64,000 nucleotides of DNA from Actinomadura sp. DC4 (GTDB lineage: Bacteria; Actinomycetota; Actinomycetes; Streptosporangiales; Streptosporangiaceae). The notes below the pieces were generated by a model. That model searched no databases, had not been told where the DNA came from, and saw nothing but the letters and a program-made list of their open reading frames with translations. Both the position numbers and the translations under genes were made by a program. How positions within the stretch are numbered: position 1 is the first letter of the stretch; each line of letters starts with the position of its first letter. This document shows positions 8,307-17,405 of the stretch, piece after piece. Location of the stretch: the NCBI RefSeq assembly GCF_030406325.1, contig NZ_JAUEQY010000006.1, positions 341,862 to 405,861 of the forward strand, written 5' to 3'.

Positions 8307-9196
8307 GGACCGATCGTATCCAGGGCCTGGTCCGCGGTCGCGCGATAATCGATCCAGCGTACGCGCGGGTCGCGGCGGAACCACGACTCCTGGCGGCGGG
8401 CGAACCTCCGCGTCAGCCGTACGGTCTCCTCGCGGGCCCGGTCCTCGGTCCACTCCCCCGACAGGAATCTCAGCACCTGGGCGTAGCCGAGCGCGCGGCT
8501 CGCGGTCAGGCCGTCGCGCAGCCCCTGCGACTCCAGCCGCCGCACCTCCTCCACCAGCCCCGCCGACCACATCCGCTCCACCCGCAGCGCGATCCGCTCG
8601 TCGAGCTCGGGGCGCGGGACGGTGAGACCGAGCTGCGTGGCGTACTCCTTCGCGTCCTCATAGGAGGGCATCGACGCGCTGAACGGCCGCCCCGTCATCT
8701 CGATCACCTCCAGCGCGCGGACGATCCGCCGCCCGTTGCCGGGCAGGATCGTGGCGGCCGCCACCGGGTCGAGGCCGGCGAGCCGCTCGTGCAGCACCGC
8801 GGAGCCCGCCTCGCCGAGCTCGGCCTCCAGGCGCGCCCGCACCTCCGGGTCGGTGCCGGGAAAGTCCAGATCGTCGATGACGGCGCGGATGTAGAGCCCC
8901 GAGCCGCCGACCAGCAGCGGCATCCGGCCACGCCCATGGATCTCCGCGATCGTCTCCCGCGCCGCGCGCTGGTAGTCGGCGACGCTCGCGGTCTGCGTGA
9001 TGTCCCAGACGTCCAGCAGATGGTGCGGAACGCTCCGGCGCCCGGCGAGGTCGATCTTCGCCGTGCCGACGTCCATGCCCCGGTAGAGCTGCATGGAATC
9101 GGCGTTGACGATCTCGCCGCCGAGGCGCAGCGCGAGCTCGACCGCCAGGTCGGACTTTCCCGCCGCGGTCGGCCCGACGACCGCGACGATGGCCAT
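8294..9196 (-). CDS. miaA: tRNA dimethylallyltransferase
   Basis: 300 residues, normal for MiaA. The P-loop GPTAAGKS lies at the N-terminus, followed by [19 protein letters not shown] and the [13 protein letters not shown] segment conserved in the family. The enzyme adds a dimethylallyl group to A37 of tRNAs reading codons beginning with U, the substrate for MiaB, whose gene lies upstream. I prefer ATG at 9196; a GTG at 9232 would add 12 residues without a better ribosome-binding site. Confidence 0.95.
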   Translation of the reverse strand: MAIVAVVGPTAAGKSDLAVELALRLGGEIVNADSMQLYRGMDVGTAKIDLAGRRSVPHHLLDVWDITQTASVADYQRAARETIAEIHGRGRMPLLVGGSGLYIRAVIDDLDFPGTDPEVRARLEAELGEAGSAVLHERLAGLDPVAAATILPGNGRRIVRALEVIEMTGRPFSASMPSYEDAKEYATQLGLTVPRPELDERIALRVERMWSAGLVEEVRRLESQGLRDGLTASRALGYAQVLRFLSGEWTEDRAREETVRLTRRFARRQESWFRRDPRVRWIDYRATADQALDTIGPCDS

Positions 9197-9272
9197 GCCG
9201 GCCAGGTCGCCATGCCTGATCGTTGCGCTCACAGGCTTAATTCTGGCCCCACCCCGGGTATGGCTTCGCACA

Positions 9273-9297
9273 ACGGGCACCGGTGCCCGGTGCCCGT
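9273..9297. repeat. Perfect hairpin in the miaA / small-gene divergent region
   Basis: ACGGGCACC at 9273-9281 pairs with GGTGCCCGT at 9289-9297 around a seven-base loop. The first half of this structure is also a 16-bp perfect palindrome (CGGGCACCGGTGCCCG). It lies about 20 bases upstream of the start of the small gene at 9319 and would be in its leader if transcription begins before it; alternatively it is a binding site shared with miaA. Confidence 0.55.
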
Positions 9298-9318
9298 GTG
9301 GCCCGATTGGGGAGTCCG

Positions 9319-9507
9319 ATGTCCATTGTGGACAAGATGAAGGAATTCCTCGGCCAGCACGGCGACAAGGTCGACAAGGTCGTCGAGAAGGCCGGGGACA
9401 TGGTCGACGAGAAGACCGGCGGCAAGTACGCCGACAAGGTCGACAAGGCCCAGGAGCAGGCCAAGAGGTCCGCCGACAAGTGGGGCGAGGAGGGCCGCCA
9501 CCCCTAG
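9319..9507 (+). CDS. MT0933/Rv0909-like small antitoxin-type protein
   Basis: 62 residues, [20 protein letters not shown] onwards, rich in Lys, Asp and Glu with a [18 protein letters not shown] core. This matches the small mycobacterial family annotated as MT0933-like antitoxins (mycobacterial Rv0909 type). A GGGGAG ribosome-binding site precedes the ATG. No toxin gene is adjacent: the next gene is convergent and overlaps its last four bases, and miaA diverges upstream. Many actinobacterial members are orphans like this, so a toxin-neutralising role is only a label here; a general CsbD-like stress protein is an alternative. Confidence 0.7.
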   Translation: MSIVDKMKEFLGQHGDKVDKVVEKAGDMVDEKTGGKYADKVDKAQEQAKRSADKWGEEGRHP

Positions 9508-10178
9508 GGGCGCGTCCAGCTCGCGACGAGGTAGCCCACGCCGTACGGGGCCTCGTCGGCGAGGAGCTCTCCGGCGAAGCGACCGTCGCGGGCGGCGCCC
9601 GCGAGCACCTGCCAGGGGGCCCGGCCGGCGGCCAGCAGTTCGGCCGCGAGGGCCGGGTCCAGCCGGGCCAGCGCGTTCGCGTCGGCCCCGGCCAGCGCGC
9701 GCGCCACCTCGGCGTCGAAGCCGGCCGACCGCTCGTCGAGGTAGCCCGGCGCCCGCTCGGTCCGGCAGGCGCTGCCATCGCCCATGACCAGAAGCCCCAG
9801 GCGGCCGGCCGACGCGCCGAGCTCGGCTCCGAGCCGGCCGCACGACTCCGCCGGGGCGTCCTGCGCGACGGCCCGGTAGCCGGCCGGGCTCGTGCCGAGC
9901 AGCCAGCGCCCGATCGTCAGGGACAGCGGAAGCACCGCGGGACCGTCCCCGACCACGACGTCCACGCCGTACGGCAGCAGGCCGCCCGCGGCGTCCGGGC
10001 CGTACTCGCGGGTCTCGGGCCCCGAGCCCACCACCACGATCGCGTCACAGGCCCCGGCCAGGCGGCGTACGGCCTCCGCGCACGCCGCGCGCAGGGAGTC
10101 GAGCTCCGGCGCCGCGCCACAGGCGACCTCGGGGACGAGCAGCGGCGGATGCGGGCAGACGGCCGCCGCGCTCAGCAC
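9504..10178 (-). CDS. LigB-like (class III extradiol dioxygenase-like) protein of unknown function
   Basis: 224 residues. The N-terminus [18 protein letters not shown] resembles the metal-site start of class III extradiol dioxygenases (LigB) and of Memo-like proteins, and [13 protein letters not shown] continues the fold. Actinobacteria commonly carry such a gene between miaB and miaA, as here. It begins at GTG 10178, 10 bases after the miaB stop. The second metal histidine of true dioxygenases is not obvious to me, so enzymatic activity is uncertain. The stop overlaps the convergent small gene by four bases. Confidence 0.75.
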   Translation of the reverse strand: MLSAAAVCPHPPLLVPEVACGAAPELDSLRAACAEAVRRLAGACDAIVVVGSGPETREYGPDAAGGLLPYGVDVVVGDGPAVLPLSLTIGRWLLGTSPAGYRAVAQDAPAESCGRLGAELGASAGRLGLLVMGDGSACRTERAPGYLDERSAGFDAEVARALAGADANALARLDPALAAELLAAGRAPWQVLAGAARDGRFAGELLADEAPYGVGYLVASWTRP

Positions 10179-10188
10179 GGCGCGGGGC

Positions 10189-11682
10189 TCACCGGCAGGA
10201 CGGCGCGGCCGGCGCCGCGACCGGCCGGCCGATGCCGGGCATGCCCAGGGAGACTCCCTTGGCGGACGCGGCTGGTTCGGCGGCACGCCGCTCCCACGCG
10301 TCGCCCGCCGCCGTACGCCGTACGCCGCGCACCGGGCCGTCTGCCACCAGGTGGTGCGGCGCGGCGTAGGTGACGTCGACGGTGACGACGTCGCCGGGGC
10401 GCGCGGTCTCGGCGGCGGTGAAGTGGACGAGGCGGTTGTCGGGCGCCCGCCCGGACATCCGGTGGGTACGCCCGTCCTTGCGGCCCTCGCCCTCGGCGAC
10501 CAGGACGTCGAGCGTACGGCCGAGCTGGCGTTTGTTCTCCGCCCAGGAGATCTCCTCCTGCAGCTCCACCAGCCGTTCGTACCGCTCCTGCACGACCGGC
10601 TTGGGCACCTGCCCCTCCATGTCGGCCGCCGGCGTGCCGGGGCGCTTGGAGTACTGGAAGGTGAACGCGCCGGAGAACCGCGCCTCGCGTACGACGTGGA
10701 GGGTCTGCTCGAAGTCCTCCTCGGTCTCGCCGGGGAAGCCCACGATGATGTCGGTGGTGATCGCCGCCTCCGGGATGGCGGCGCGGACCCGCTCGATGAT
10801 GCCGAGGTAGCGCTCCTGGCGGTAGGAGCGGCGCATCGCCTTCAGCACGGTGTCCGAACCGGACTGCAGCGGCATGTGCAGCGACGGCATGACGTTGGGC
10901 GTCTCGGCCATCGCGGCGATCACGTCGTCGGTGAAGTCGCGCGGGTGCGGCGAGGTGAAGCGCACCCGCTCCAGGCCCTCGATCCGGCCGCACGCGCGCA
11001 GGAGGTCCGCGAACGCCCCCCGGTCGCCGAACTCAGCGCCGTAGGAGTTGACGTTCTGGCCGAGGAGGGTGACCTCCAGGACGCCCTCGCCGACGAGCGC
11101 CTCGACCTCGGCGAGAATCTCCCCCGGGCGGCGGTCGGTCTCCTTGCCGCGCAGCGACGGGACGATGCAGAAGGTGCAGGTGTTGTTGCAGCCCACCGAT
11201 ACCGAGACCCACGCGGCGTACGGGGACTCCCGGCGCGTCGGCAGTGTGCTGGGGAACGTCTCCAGCGACTCCTTGATCTCGACCTGGGCTGCCTCCTGCA
11301 CCCGCGCGCGTTCGAGCAGGACCGGCAGCGAGCCGATGTTGTGGGTGCCGAACACCACGTCCACCCAGGGCGCGCGCTTCACGATCGTGTCGCGGTCCTT
11401 CTGGGCGAGGCAGCCGCCGACGGCGATCTGCATGCCGGCGTGGCCCTCCTTGACGGGCCGCAGGTGCCCCAGGTTGCCGTACAGCCGGTTGTCGGCGTTC
11501 TCGCGCACCGCGCAGGTGTTGAACACCACGACGTCGGGCGTCGCGTCGTCGCCGGCGCGGGCGTAACCGGCGTCTTCGAGCAGGCCGGCGAGTCGTTCGG
11601 AGTCGTGGACGTTCATCTGGCACCCGTACGTGCGTATCTCATAGGTACGGGCGGCGGCGTCGAATGTCATGGGCGCGTTCAT
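10189..11682 (-). CDS. miaB: tRNA-2-methylthio-N6-dimethylallyladenosine synthase
   Basis: 497 residues of a radical-SAM methylthiotransferase. The N-terminal domain begins [20 protein letters not shown] with a cluster-binding Cys, then [14 protein letters not shown] and [11 protein letters not shown] carry the other two cysteines. The radical-SAM motif is [25 protein letters not shown] domain closes the protein near [11 protein letters not shown]. It adds the methylthio group to i6A37 of tRNA after MiaA action. The C-terminus has an Ala/Pro-rich tail of about 30 residues beyond the TRAM domain, which is longer than in E. coli. An internal ATG at 11670 is an alternative start. Confidence 0.96.
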   Translation of the reverse strand: MNAPMTFDAAARTYEIRTYGCQMNVHDSERLAGLLEDAGYARAGDDATPDVVVFNTCAVRENADNRLYGNLGHLRPVKEGHAGMQIAVGGCLAQKDRDTIVKRAPWVDVVFGTHNIGSLPVLLERARVQEAAQVEIKESLETFPSTLPTRRESPYAAWVSVSVGCNNTCTFCIVPSLRGKETDRRPGEILAEVEALVGEGVLEVTLLGQNVNSYGAEFGDRGAFADLLRACGRIEGLERVRFTSPHPRDFTDDVIAAMAETPNVMPSLHMPLQSGSDTVLKAMRRSYRQERYLGIIERVRAAIPEAAITTDIIVGFPGETEEDFEQTLHVVREARFSGAFTFQYSKRPGTPAADMEGQVPKPVVQERYERLVELQEEISWAENKRQLGRTLDVLVAEGEGRKDGRTHRMSGRAPDNRLVHFTAAETARPGDVVTVDVTYAAPHHLVADGPVRGVRRTAAGDAWERRAAEPAASAKGVSLGMPGIGRPVAAPAAPSCR

Positions 11683-11833
11683 CTCAAGAAGAAAGGGTAC
11701 GCGCGCCCGGCGCCCGTACGGCCATCGCCGATCCGGCAATCACCCCATCAGGCCTTAGACCTGAGCGCAACGTGATCGGATCGGTATACCAGATGACTGT
11801 TTGTGTTCTTCGGATGACGTACGCTTTGCGGGC

Positions 11834-12616
11834 ATGACCGACAGCGGCAAGGCGGCCCAGGAGGCCGAGGTGAGTGGCGGCGGACCGCTCGTGGTGCTTG
11901 AGAACGTCAACAAGTACTTCGGTGAATTGCATGTCCTCAAGGACATCGATCTGACCATCCACCGCGGCGAGGTCGTGGTTGTGATCGGCCCGTCGGGCGG
12001 CGGCAAGTCGACCTTGTGCCGCACGATCAACCGGCTCGAGCCGATCGACGACGGCAGCATCCGCATCGACGGGCAGCCGCTCCCGGAAGACGGTAAGGAA
12101 CTCGCGAAGCTCAGAGCCGACGTCGGCATGGTCTTCCAGTCGTTCAATCTGTTCGCGCACAAGACGATTCTCCAGAATGTCACCCTCGGCCCGACAAAGG
12201 TGAACAAGGTCGGCGCCGCGGAGGCGGAGCAGCACGCGATGGAGCTCCTCGAGCGCGTCGGGATCGCCAGCCAGGCGGAGAAGTACCCGGCGCAGCTCTC
12301 CGGCGGACAGCAGCAGCGGGCCGCGATCGCACGCGCGCTCGCGATGCGGCCGAAGGTGATGCTCTTCGACGAGCCCACCTCCGCGCTCGACCCCGAAATG
12401 ATCAAAGAAGTGCTCGATGTCATGACCAATCTGGCCGCCGAGGGAATGACCATGGTCGTGGTCACCCACGAAATGGGATTCGCCCGGGCGTCGGCCAACA
12501 AGGTCGTCTTCATGGCCGACGGTCAGATCATCGAGGAGAACACCCCGGAAGAGTTCTTCACAAACGCCCGAAGTGATCGCGCGAAGGATTTCCTTTCCAA
12601 GATCCTGACGCACTGA
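11834..12616 (+). CDS. gluA: Glutamate ABC transporter ATP-binding protein
   Basis: 260 residues. Walker A (GPSGGGKST), signature ([15 protein letters not shown]) and Walker B ([15 protein letters not shown]) are all present, with the polar amino-acid ATPase pattern of GlnQ/GluA. It is the first gene of gluABCD and energises glutamate import. A TACGCT at 11820-11825 lies eight bases before the ATG, consistent with a leaderless transcript. A longer in-frame start at 11801 would place the coding region over this promoter and is not preferred. The gene diverges from miaB, as in Streptomyces. Confidence 0.93.
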   Translation: MTDSGKAAQEAEVSGGGPLVVLENVNKYFGELHVLKDIDLTIHRGEVVVVIGPSGGGKSTLCRTINRLEPIDDGSIRIDGQPLPEDGKELAKLRADVGMVFQSFNLFAHKTILQNVTLGPTKVNKVGAAEAEQHAMELLERVGIASQAEKYPAQLSGGQQQRAAIARALAMRPKVMLFDEPTSALDPEMIKEVLDVMTNLAAEGMTMVVVTHEMGFARASANKVVFMADGQIIEENTPEEFFTNARSDRAKDFLSKILTH

Positions 12617-12671
12617 ATGTAATGAACTCGCCGGCTTTTTCTCGGTGCCGGCTTGATAGCAGAGGAAGATC

Positions 12672-13529
12672 ATGCGAGTACGTCATTTCGGCGTTGCCGT
12701 CGCCGCTCTGGCCGTCGCCACGATGGGCCTTTCAGGCTGTGGCGCCAAAAAGGCCGATTCTGTCGTCGACAAGGCCAAGAACGACAAGAAGCTCACGATC
12801 GGCGTGAAGTTCGACCAGCCGGGAATCGGCCTGAAGAAGCCGGACGGCACCGTCGAGGGCTTCGACGTCGACGTCGCCAAGTACATCGCCGGCAAGCTCG
12901 GCGTGACGGAGAAGAACATCACCTGGAAGGAAACGATCTCCGCGAACCGCGAGTCGTTCCTGAAGAACGGCAGCGACGACCTGGTGCTCGCCAGCTACTC
13001 GATCACCGCGGCGCGCCTCCCCCTGGTCACCTTCGGCGGCCCGTACATCATCCCTCACCAGGACATCCTCGTCCGCGGCAACGACACGTCGATCAAGACG
13101 TTCGCGGACCTCAAGGGCAAGCGGGTGTGCCAGGTCTCCGGGTCCAACTCCTGGAAGAACCTCACCGAGGGCACCAACAAGTTCAACCAGAAGATCGCGG
13201 TCAAGCTCGTGCCGGCCAACGCGTACGAGGAGTGCATCACCAAGCTCAAGGGCGGCTCGCTCGACGCGGTCTCCACCGACAGCACCATTCTCGCCGGTTA
13301 CGCCGCCCGTGAGGGCAGCGCGGTGAAGGTCGACAACGTGCCGTTCACCGACGAGAAGTACGGCGTCGGCATCAAGAAGGGCGACACGAAGACCTGCGAG
13401 GCCGTCAACAAGGCGATCACCGAGATGTACACCGACGGCACCGCCAAGAAGCTCATCGACAAATGGTTCACGCCGGAACACCTGACGTTCGACACCAGCA
13501 AGCCCCCGGCTTTCCAGGGCTGCAGCTGA
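12672..13529 (+). CDS. gluB: Glutamate-binding lipoprotein
   Basis: 285 residues. A signal peptide ends with a lipobox at MGLSGC (Cys 23), so the protein is anchored to the outer face of the membrane. The mature part has the family segment LTIGVKFDQPGIGLKKPDG followed by GFDVDVAKYIAGKLGV, typical of actinobacterial GluB solute-binding proteins. It delivers glutamate to the GluC/GluD permeases. The downstream hairpin at 13549-13578 probably keeps its message more abundant than that of the permeases. Confidence 0.94.
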   Translation: MRVRHFGVAVAALAVATMGLSGCGAKKADSVVDKAKNDKKLTIGVKFDQPGIGLKKPDGTVEGFDVDVAKYIAGKLGVTEKNITWKETISANRESFLKNGSDDLVLASYSITAARLPLVTFGGPYIIPHQDILVRGNDTSIKTFADLKGKRVCQVSGSNSWKNLTEGTNKFNQKIAVKLVPANAYEECITKLKGGSLDAVSTDSTILAGYAAREGSAVKVDNVPFTDEKYGVGIKKGDTKTCEAVNKAITEMYTDGTAKKLIDKWFTPEHLTFDTSKPPAFQGCS

Positions 13530-13548
13530 GCCGAAGCCCGCTGATAGC

Positions 13549-13578
13549 GCGCCGGTGAGCCTCCGGGCTCACCGGCGC
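13549..13578 (+). terminator. Intra-operon hairpin between gluB and gluC
   Basis: GCGCCGGTGAGC pairs perfectly with GCTCACCGGCGC around a six-base loop (CTCCGG). No T-run follows. It lies between the binding-protein and permease genes, where such hairpins act as partial terminators or as RNA stabilisers that raise binding-protein output. Confidence 0.75.
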
Positions 13579-13600
13579 CGTCTCGATCCGGTGGAGACCC

Positions 13601-14290
13601 ATGAATTTCCACGCGCTGTTGGACTTCAGTCCGCTGCAGCAAGAATTCGGCACGATCATGAAGGCGTTCTGGGGGACGATCCGGCTGTCCCTCGTGACCG
13701 CCGTCGGCGCGCTGATCTTCGGCACCGTGCTCGCCGCGATGCGGGTGTCGCCGACCCCGGTGCTGCGCGCGGCCGGCGCCTTGTACGTCTACATCTTCCG
13801 TAACACCCCGCTGACGCTGATCCTGCTGTTCTGCAGCCTCGGCCTGAGCGACACGCTCCACCTGCAGATCTCCCAGGATCCGGGGACCAACGGCTTCTGG
13901 CTGGCGGCCATCGGCATGACGGTCTACACGGCGTCCTTCGTCTGCGAGTCGCTGCGGGCGGGCATCAACACCGTCCCGATCGGACAGGCGGAGGCGGCCC
14001 GGTCGATCGGCCTGACCTTCACCCAGACTCTGCGGCTGGTCGTGCTGCCCCAGGCGTTCCGCGCGGTCGTGGCGCCGCTCGGCAGCGTCTACATCGCGAT
14101 GATCAAGAACACCACGATCGCGCTCGCCGCGGGTTACTTCGAGGCGTCGGCCCAGATGAAGCAGATGTTCGACACGTACGGCGGCACCATCCCGATCTTC
14201 GTCGGGTTCGCGGTCGGGTTCATGGTGCTGACCCTCCCGACCGGCTTCTTCTTCGGCTGGCTCTCCAAGCGACTGGCGGTGGCGCGATGA
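13601..14290 (+). CDS. gluC: Glutamate ABC transporter permease
   Basis: 229 residues with about five membrane helices. The cytoplasmic EAA loop is clear: EAARSIGLTFTQTLRLVVLP with QAFRAVVAPLGS after it, the polar amino-acid permease (HisM/GlnP) consensus. It pairs with GluD to form the membrane channel of the importer. Its last codon overlaps the ATG of gluD (ATGA). Confidence 0.93.
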   Translation: MNFHALLDFSPLQQEFGTIMKAFWGTIRLSLVTAVGALIFGTVLAAMRVSPTPVLRAAGALYVYIFRNTPLTLILLFCSLGLSDTLHLQISQDPGTNGFWLAAIGMTVYTASFVCESLRAGINTVPIGQAEAARSIGLTFTQTLRLVVLPQAFRAVVAPLGSVYIAMIKNTTIALAAGYFEASAQMKQMFDTYGGTIPIFVGFAVGFMVLTLPTGFFFGWLSKRLAVAR

Positions 14291-15228
14291 CGATGACGGA
14301 CACCCAGGACGCTCCGGCGCGGCGGCCCACCAAGAACAAGCCCTCGGTCCTGTTCGACGCCCCCGGCCCGCGTGCCCGGCTGCGCAACAACATCCTCACG
14401 CTCGCCGCGGCCGTCGTACTGCTGGTCGTCGCCTACCTGCTGATCGCGCGGCTGAGCCAGCAGCACCAGTTCGCCGGCAAGCTGTGGGAGCCGTTCACCA
14501 GGAAGATCGTCTGGACCAGACTGATCATCCCCGGCCTCGGGGGCACCCTCAAGGCCGCCGCGGTCGCCGCGGTGTTCGCCCTGATCATGGGCGTGATCCT
14601 CGGCCTCGGCCGGCTGTCGGAACACAAGTGGATCAGCGTTCCCGCCGGGGCCGTCGTGGAGTTCTTCCGTGCCATCCCGCTGCTGATCATGATCTTCTTC
14701 GCCCAGGCGGGCCCACCGGCGATCATGGACTCGTTCGGACGGGTCCTGCCACCGGTGTCGGCGTTCCTGGCCCTCGTCATCGGGCTCACGCTGTACAACG
14801 GGTCGGTGCTGGCGGAGATCTTCCGTTCGGGCATCAACTCGATCCCGAAGGGCCAGTCGGAGGCGGGCTACTCGATCGGCATGCGCCGGAGCGGCGTCAT
14901 GCTGCGCATCCTGGTGCCGCAGGCGGTCACCGCGATGATGCCGGCGGTCATCAGCCAGCTCGTCGTCCTGCTCAAGGACACCGCGCTGGGCTACATCATC
15001 GCCTACTCCGACCTGCTCAACGCGGGTCTGCGCGTGATCCCGGGCAACTTCGGCAACATCATCCCGTCGGCGATCGTGATCGCTGTGATCTACATCATCA
15101 TCAACATCCTGCTCGGCCTGGCCGCGACGTGGCTGGAGAAGCGCAGCCGGCGAAGCCGCAAGACTTCGGCTCGCACTCTGAGTACGGGCGCGGGCGCTCC
15201 CCCGGCCGTCGGCATGGGCTCTTTGTGA
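14287..15228 (+). CDS. gluD: Glutamate ABC transporter permease
   Basis: 313 residues. It has a cytoplasmic N-terminal extension of about 35 residues, then membrane helices and an EAA loop (SEAGYSIGMRRSGVMLRILV). The extension and the extra C-terminal basic tail distinguish GluD from GluC in other actinobacteria. The start overlaps gluC by four bases. A strong terminator follows six bases after the stop. Confidence 0.93.
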   Translation: MTMTDTQDAPARRPTKNKPSVLFDAPGPRARLRNNILTLAAAVVLLVVAYLLIARLSQQHQFAGKLWEPFTRKIVWTRLIIPGLGGTLKAAAVAAVFALIMGVILGLGRLSEHKWISVPAGAVVEFFRAIPLLIMIFFAQAGPPAIMDSFGRVLPPVSAFLALVIGLTLYNGSVLAEIFRSGINSIPKGQSEAGYSIGMRRSGVMLRILVPQAVTAMMPAVISQLVVLLKDTALGYIIAYSDLLNAGLRVIPGNFGNIIPSAIVIAVIYIIINILLGLAATWLEKRSRRSRKTSARTLSTGAGAPPAVGMGSL

Positions 15229-15233
15229 TCCGC

Positions 15234-15263
15234 GAGGCCGGGGACCGGAGGGTTCCCGGCCTC
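15234..15263 (+). terminator. Terminator of the gluABCD operon
   Basis: GAGGCCGGG (15234-15242) pairs with CCCGGCCTC (15255-15263). The stem can extend inward through ACC/GGT pairing with one G-U pair, leaving a GGAG loop. It is followed by ACATCTTTT. This is a standard intrinsic terminator directly after gluD. Confidence 0.85.
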
Positions 15264-15331
15264 ACATCTTTTGCGACCTCAAGTGACGGTTCGTGGCCCC
15301 ATTGTCCCCCGGTATGCGAGACGATTCCGAT

Positions 15332-17347
15332 ATGACCGCTCGTGCGACCGCTCCCTATGGCTCCTGGCCCTCTCCCATCTCCGCCGCCGACGTCGCGAGG
15401 GCACGCCTCCGCCTCAGCTATCCGACCATCCACGGCGATCAGGTGTGGTGGCAGGAGACGCGACCAGAGAGGGGCGGGCGCACCACGATCGTGCGGTCCG
15501 GTACCGACCTGCTGCCCGCGCCGTGGAACGCCCGTACGCGGGTGCACGAGTACGGCGGGCGGGCCTACCTCCCGCTGCCCGACGGCGACCTCGTCTTCGC
15601 CAACTACGCCGACCAGCGGCTCTACCGGCTCACCGAGGGGCAGACGCCGCTCCCGCTGACCCCGGAGCCCGCCGAGCCGGCGGGCCTGCGCTACGCCGAT
15701 CTCACGCTGTCCCCTGACGGGCAGCACCTGTGGTGTGTCCAGGAGGCACACGCGGGCGGCGCCGTACGGCGCGCGATCGTCGCGATCCCGGTCACCGGCG
15801 CCGCCGCGCAGGACCCCGGCGCGATCCGCGAGCTGGTCAGCGGCGCCGACTTCTACGCGTTCCCGACGCCGTCCCCCGGGGGCGGCCATCTCGCCTGGGT
15901 GCAGTGGAGCCATCCCCGGATGCCCTGGGACGGCACGGAGCTGCGCGTGGCCAACTTCGACCCGGCGGGCACGATCGAACGCCCCCGTACGGTCAAGGGC
16001 GGCCTGAGCGAGTCGGCGCTGGCGCCCACGTGGATCGACGACTCCAGCCTGTACGTCGTCTCGGACTGGCCCGGCTGGTGGAACCTCTATGAGGTCGGGC
16101 TGGCCGGCGGGTCGCCGCAGGCGCTCTACCCTGCCGAGGAGGAGTTCGCCGGGCCGCTGTGGCAGCTCGGCGGCCGGCCGTACGCCGTGCTGGACGACGG
16201 GCGCATCGCGGTGCTGCACGGGCAGGGCGACCAGCGGCTGGGCCTGTACGACCCCGAGACCGCCGAGCTGACCGACTTCGAGCTGCCCTACACCGACTGG
16301 AAACTGGAGCTGTCCGCCGACGGGACGACGATCGTCGGGGTCGCGGGCGCACCGGACATCCCCTGGTCCGTCGTCGCGGTCGACGCCGACAGCGGCGAGG
16401 CCAAGGTGCTGCGCAGCGAGATGGAGTCCCTGCCCGACTCGGCGTACCTGCCTCTGCCGCGCGCCCAGGAGCTGGAGGGGCCGTTCGGGCGGCCGGTGCA
16501 CGCGTTCGTGTACCCGCCGTCCAACCCGTCCGCCCAGGCGCCCGAGGGCGAGCTGCCGCCGTACATCGTGTTCGTGCACGGCGGGCCGACCGGGCACTCG
16601 ACCAGCGTCCTCGACATGGAGATCGCCTACTTCACCAGCCGGGGCCTCGGCGTCATCGACGTCAACTACGGAGGTTCGACCGGCTACGGCCGCTCCTACC
16701 GCGAGCGGCTCCGGCGGCAGTGGGGCATCGTCGACGTCGAGGACACCGTGGCGGCGGCCGAGGCGCTCGTACGCGGTGGCGTGGCCGATCCCGGGCGCCT
16801 GGCCATCCGCGGGGGCAGCGCGGGCGGCTGGACGACTCTGTGCGCGATCACGGGGAGCACGCTGTTCAAGGCGGGCACGTCCTACTACGGCATCGCCGAC
16901 CCGCAGAACTGGCTGAAGGAGACCCACGACTTCGAGTCCCGGTACCTCTACGGGCTGATCGGGCCGATGCCGGGGTTCGAGCGGGCCTACGAGGAGCGGT
17001 CCCCGGTCGCGCGGGCCTCCTCGACGGCCTGCCCCGTACTCCTCCTGCAGGGCCTGGACGACCCGATCGTCTCCCCGCCGCAGTCCGAGCGCTTCGCCGA
17101 CGCGGTGGCCGGCAAGAACATCCCGTACGCCTATCTGACGTTCGAGGGCGAGTCGCACGGCTTCCGGCGGGCCGAGACGGTCATCGCCTGCCTGGAGGCC
17201 GAGCTGGCGTTCTACGGGCAGACGCTGGGGTTCGACCCCAAGGACGTGGCGCCGGTCCAGCTGACCGTGGAGCGCCGGCGGATACCGCCGCCTCCGCCGC
17301 CCGCCCCGCCTGCCGCTCCGCAGCCGGCCGCCGCTCCCGAGGAGTGA
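15332..17347 (+). CDS. S9 family prolyl-oligopeptidase-like peptidase
   Basis: 671 residues with an N-terminal beta-propeller domain and a C-terminal alpha/beta-hydrolase domain. The catalytic serine is in GGSAGG (Ser 496), the aspartate in QGLDDPIVSP (Asp 576 or 577) and the histidine in GESHGF (His 609). The order and spacing match dipeptidyl/acylaminoacyl peptidases of family S9, which cleave short peptides in the cytoplasm. No signal peptide is seen. The C-terminal tail is Pro/Ala-rich. I chose ATG 15332; an in-frame ATG at 15314 adds six residues and neither has a strong ribosome-binding site. It converges on rny. Confidence 0.9.
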   Translation: MTARATAPYGSWPSPISAADVARARLRLSYPTIHGDQVWWQETRPERGGRTTIVRSGTDLLPAPWNARTRVHEYGGRAYLPLPDGDLVFANYADQRLYRLTEGQTPLPLTPEPAEPAGLRYADLTLSPDGQHLWCVQEAHAGGAVRRAIVAIPVTGAAAQDPGAIRELVSGADFYAFPTPSPGGGHLAWVQWSHPRMPWDGTELRVANFDPAGTIERPRTVKGGLSESALAPTWIDDSSLYVVSDWPGWWNLYEVGLAGGSPQALYPAEEEFAGPLWQLGGRPYAVLDDGRIAVLHGQGDQRLGLYDPETAELTDFELPYTDWKLELSADGTTIVGVAGAPDIPWSVVAVDADSGEAKVLRSEMESLPDSAYLPLPRAQELEGPFGRPVHAFVYPPSNPSAQAPEGELPPYIVFVHGGPTGHSTSVLDMEIAYFTSRGLGVIDVNYGGSTGYGRSYRERLRRQWGIVDVEDTVAAAEALVRGGVADPGRLAIRGGSAGGWTTLCAITGSTLFKAGTSYYGIADPQNWLKETHDFESRYLYGLIGPMPGFERAYEERSPVARASSTACPVLLLQGLDDPIVSPPQSERFADAVAGKNIPYAYLTFEGESHGFRRAETVIACLEAELAFYGQTLGFDPKDVAPVQLTVERRRIPPPPPPAPPAAPQPAAAPEE

Positions 17348-17354
17348 TCTCATG

Positions 17355-17384
17355 GCACGGTACGGCCGGGCGGCCGTACCGTGC
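17355..17384. terminator. Bidirectional terminator between the S9 peptidase gene and rny
   Basis: GCACGGTACGGCC and GGCCGTACCGTGC form a perfect 13-bp stem around a four-base loop. It sits in the 58-bp gap between two convergent genes, so it can serve both. There is no U-tract, as is common for actinobacterial terminators. Confidence 0.85.
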
Positions 17385-17405
17385 TGCCGATCCGCAGGCT
17401 GCCGG

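Noticed and set aside
15101..17353. Long open frame opposite the S9 peptidase
   Set aside because: Antisense shadow; the plus strand carries a complete catalytic triad.
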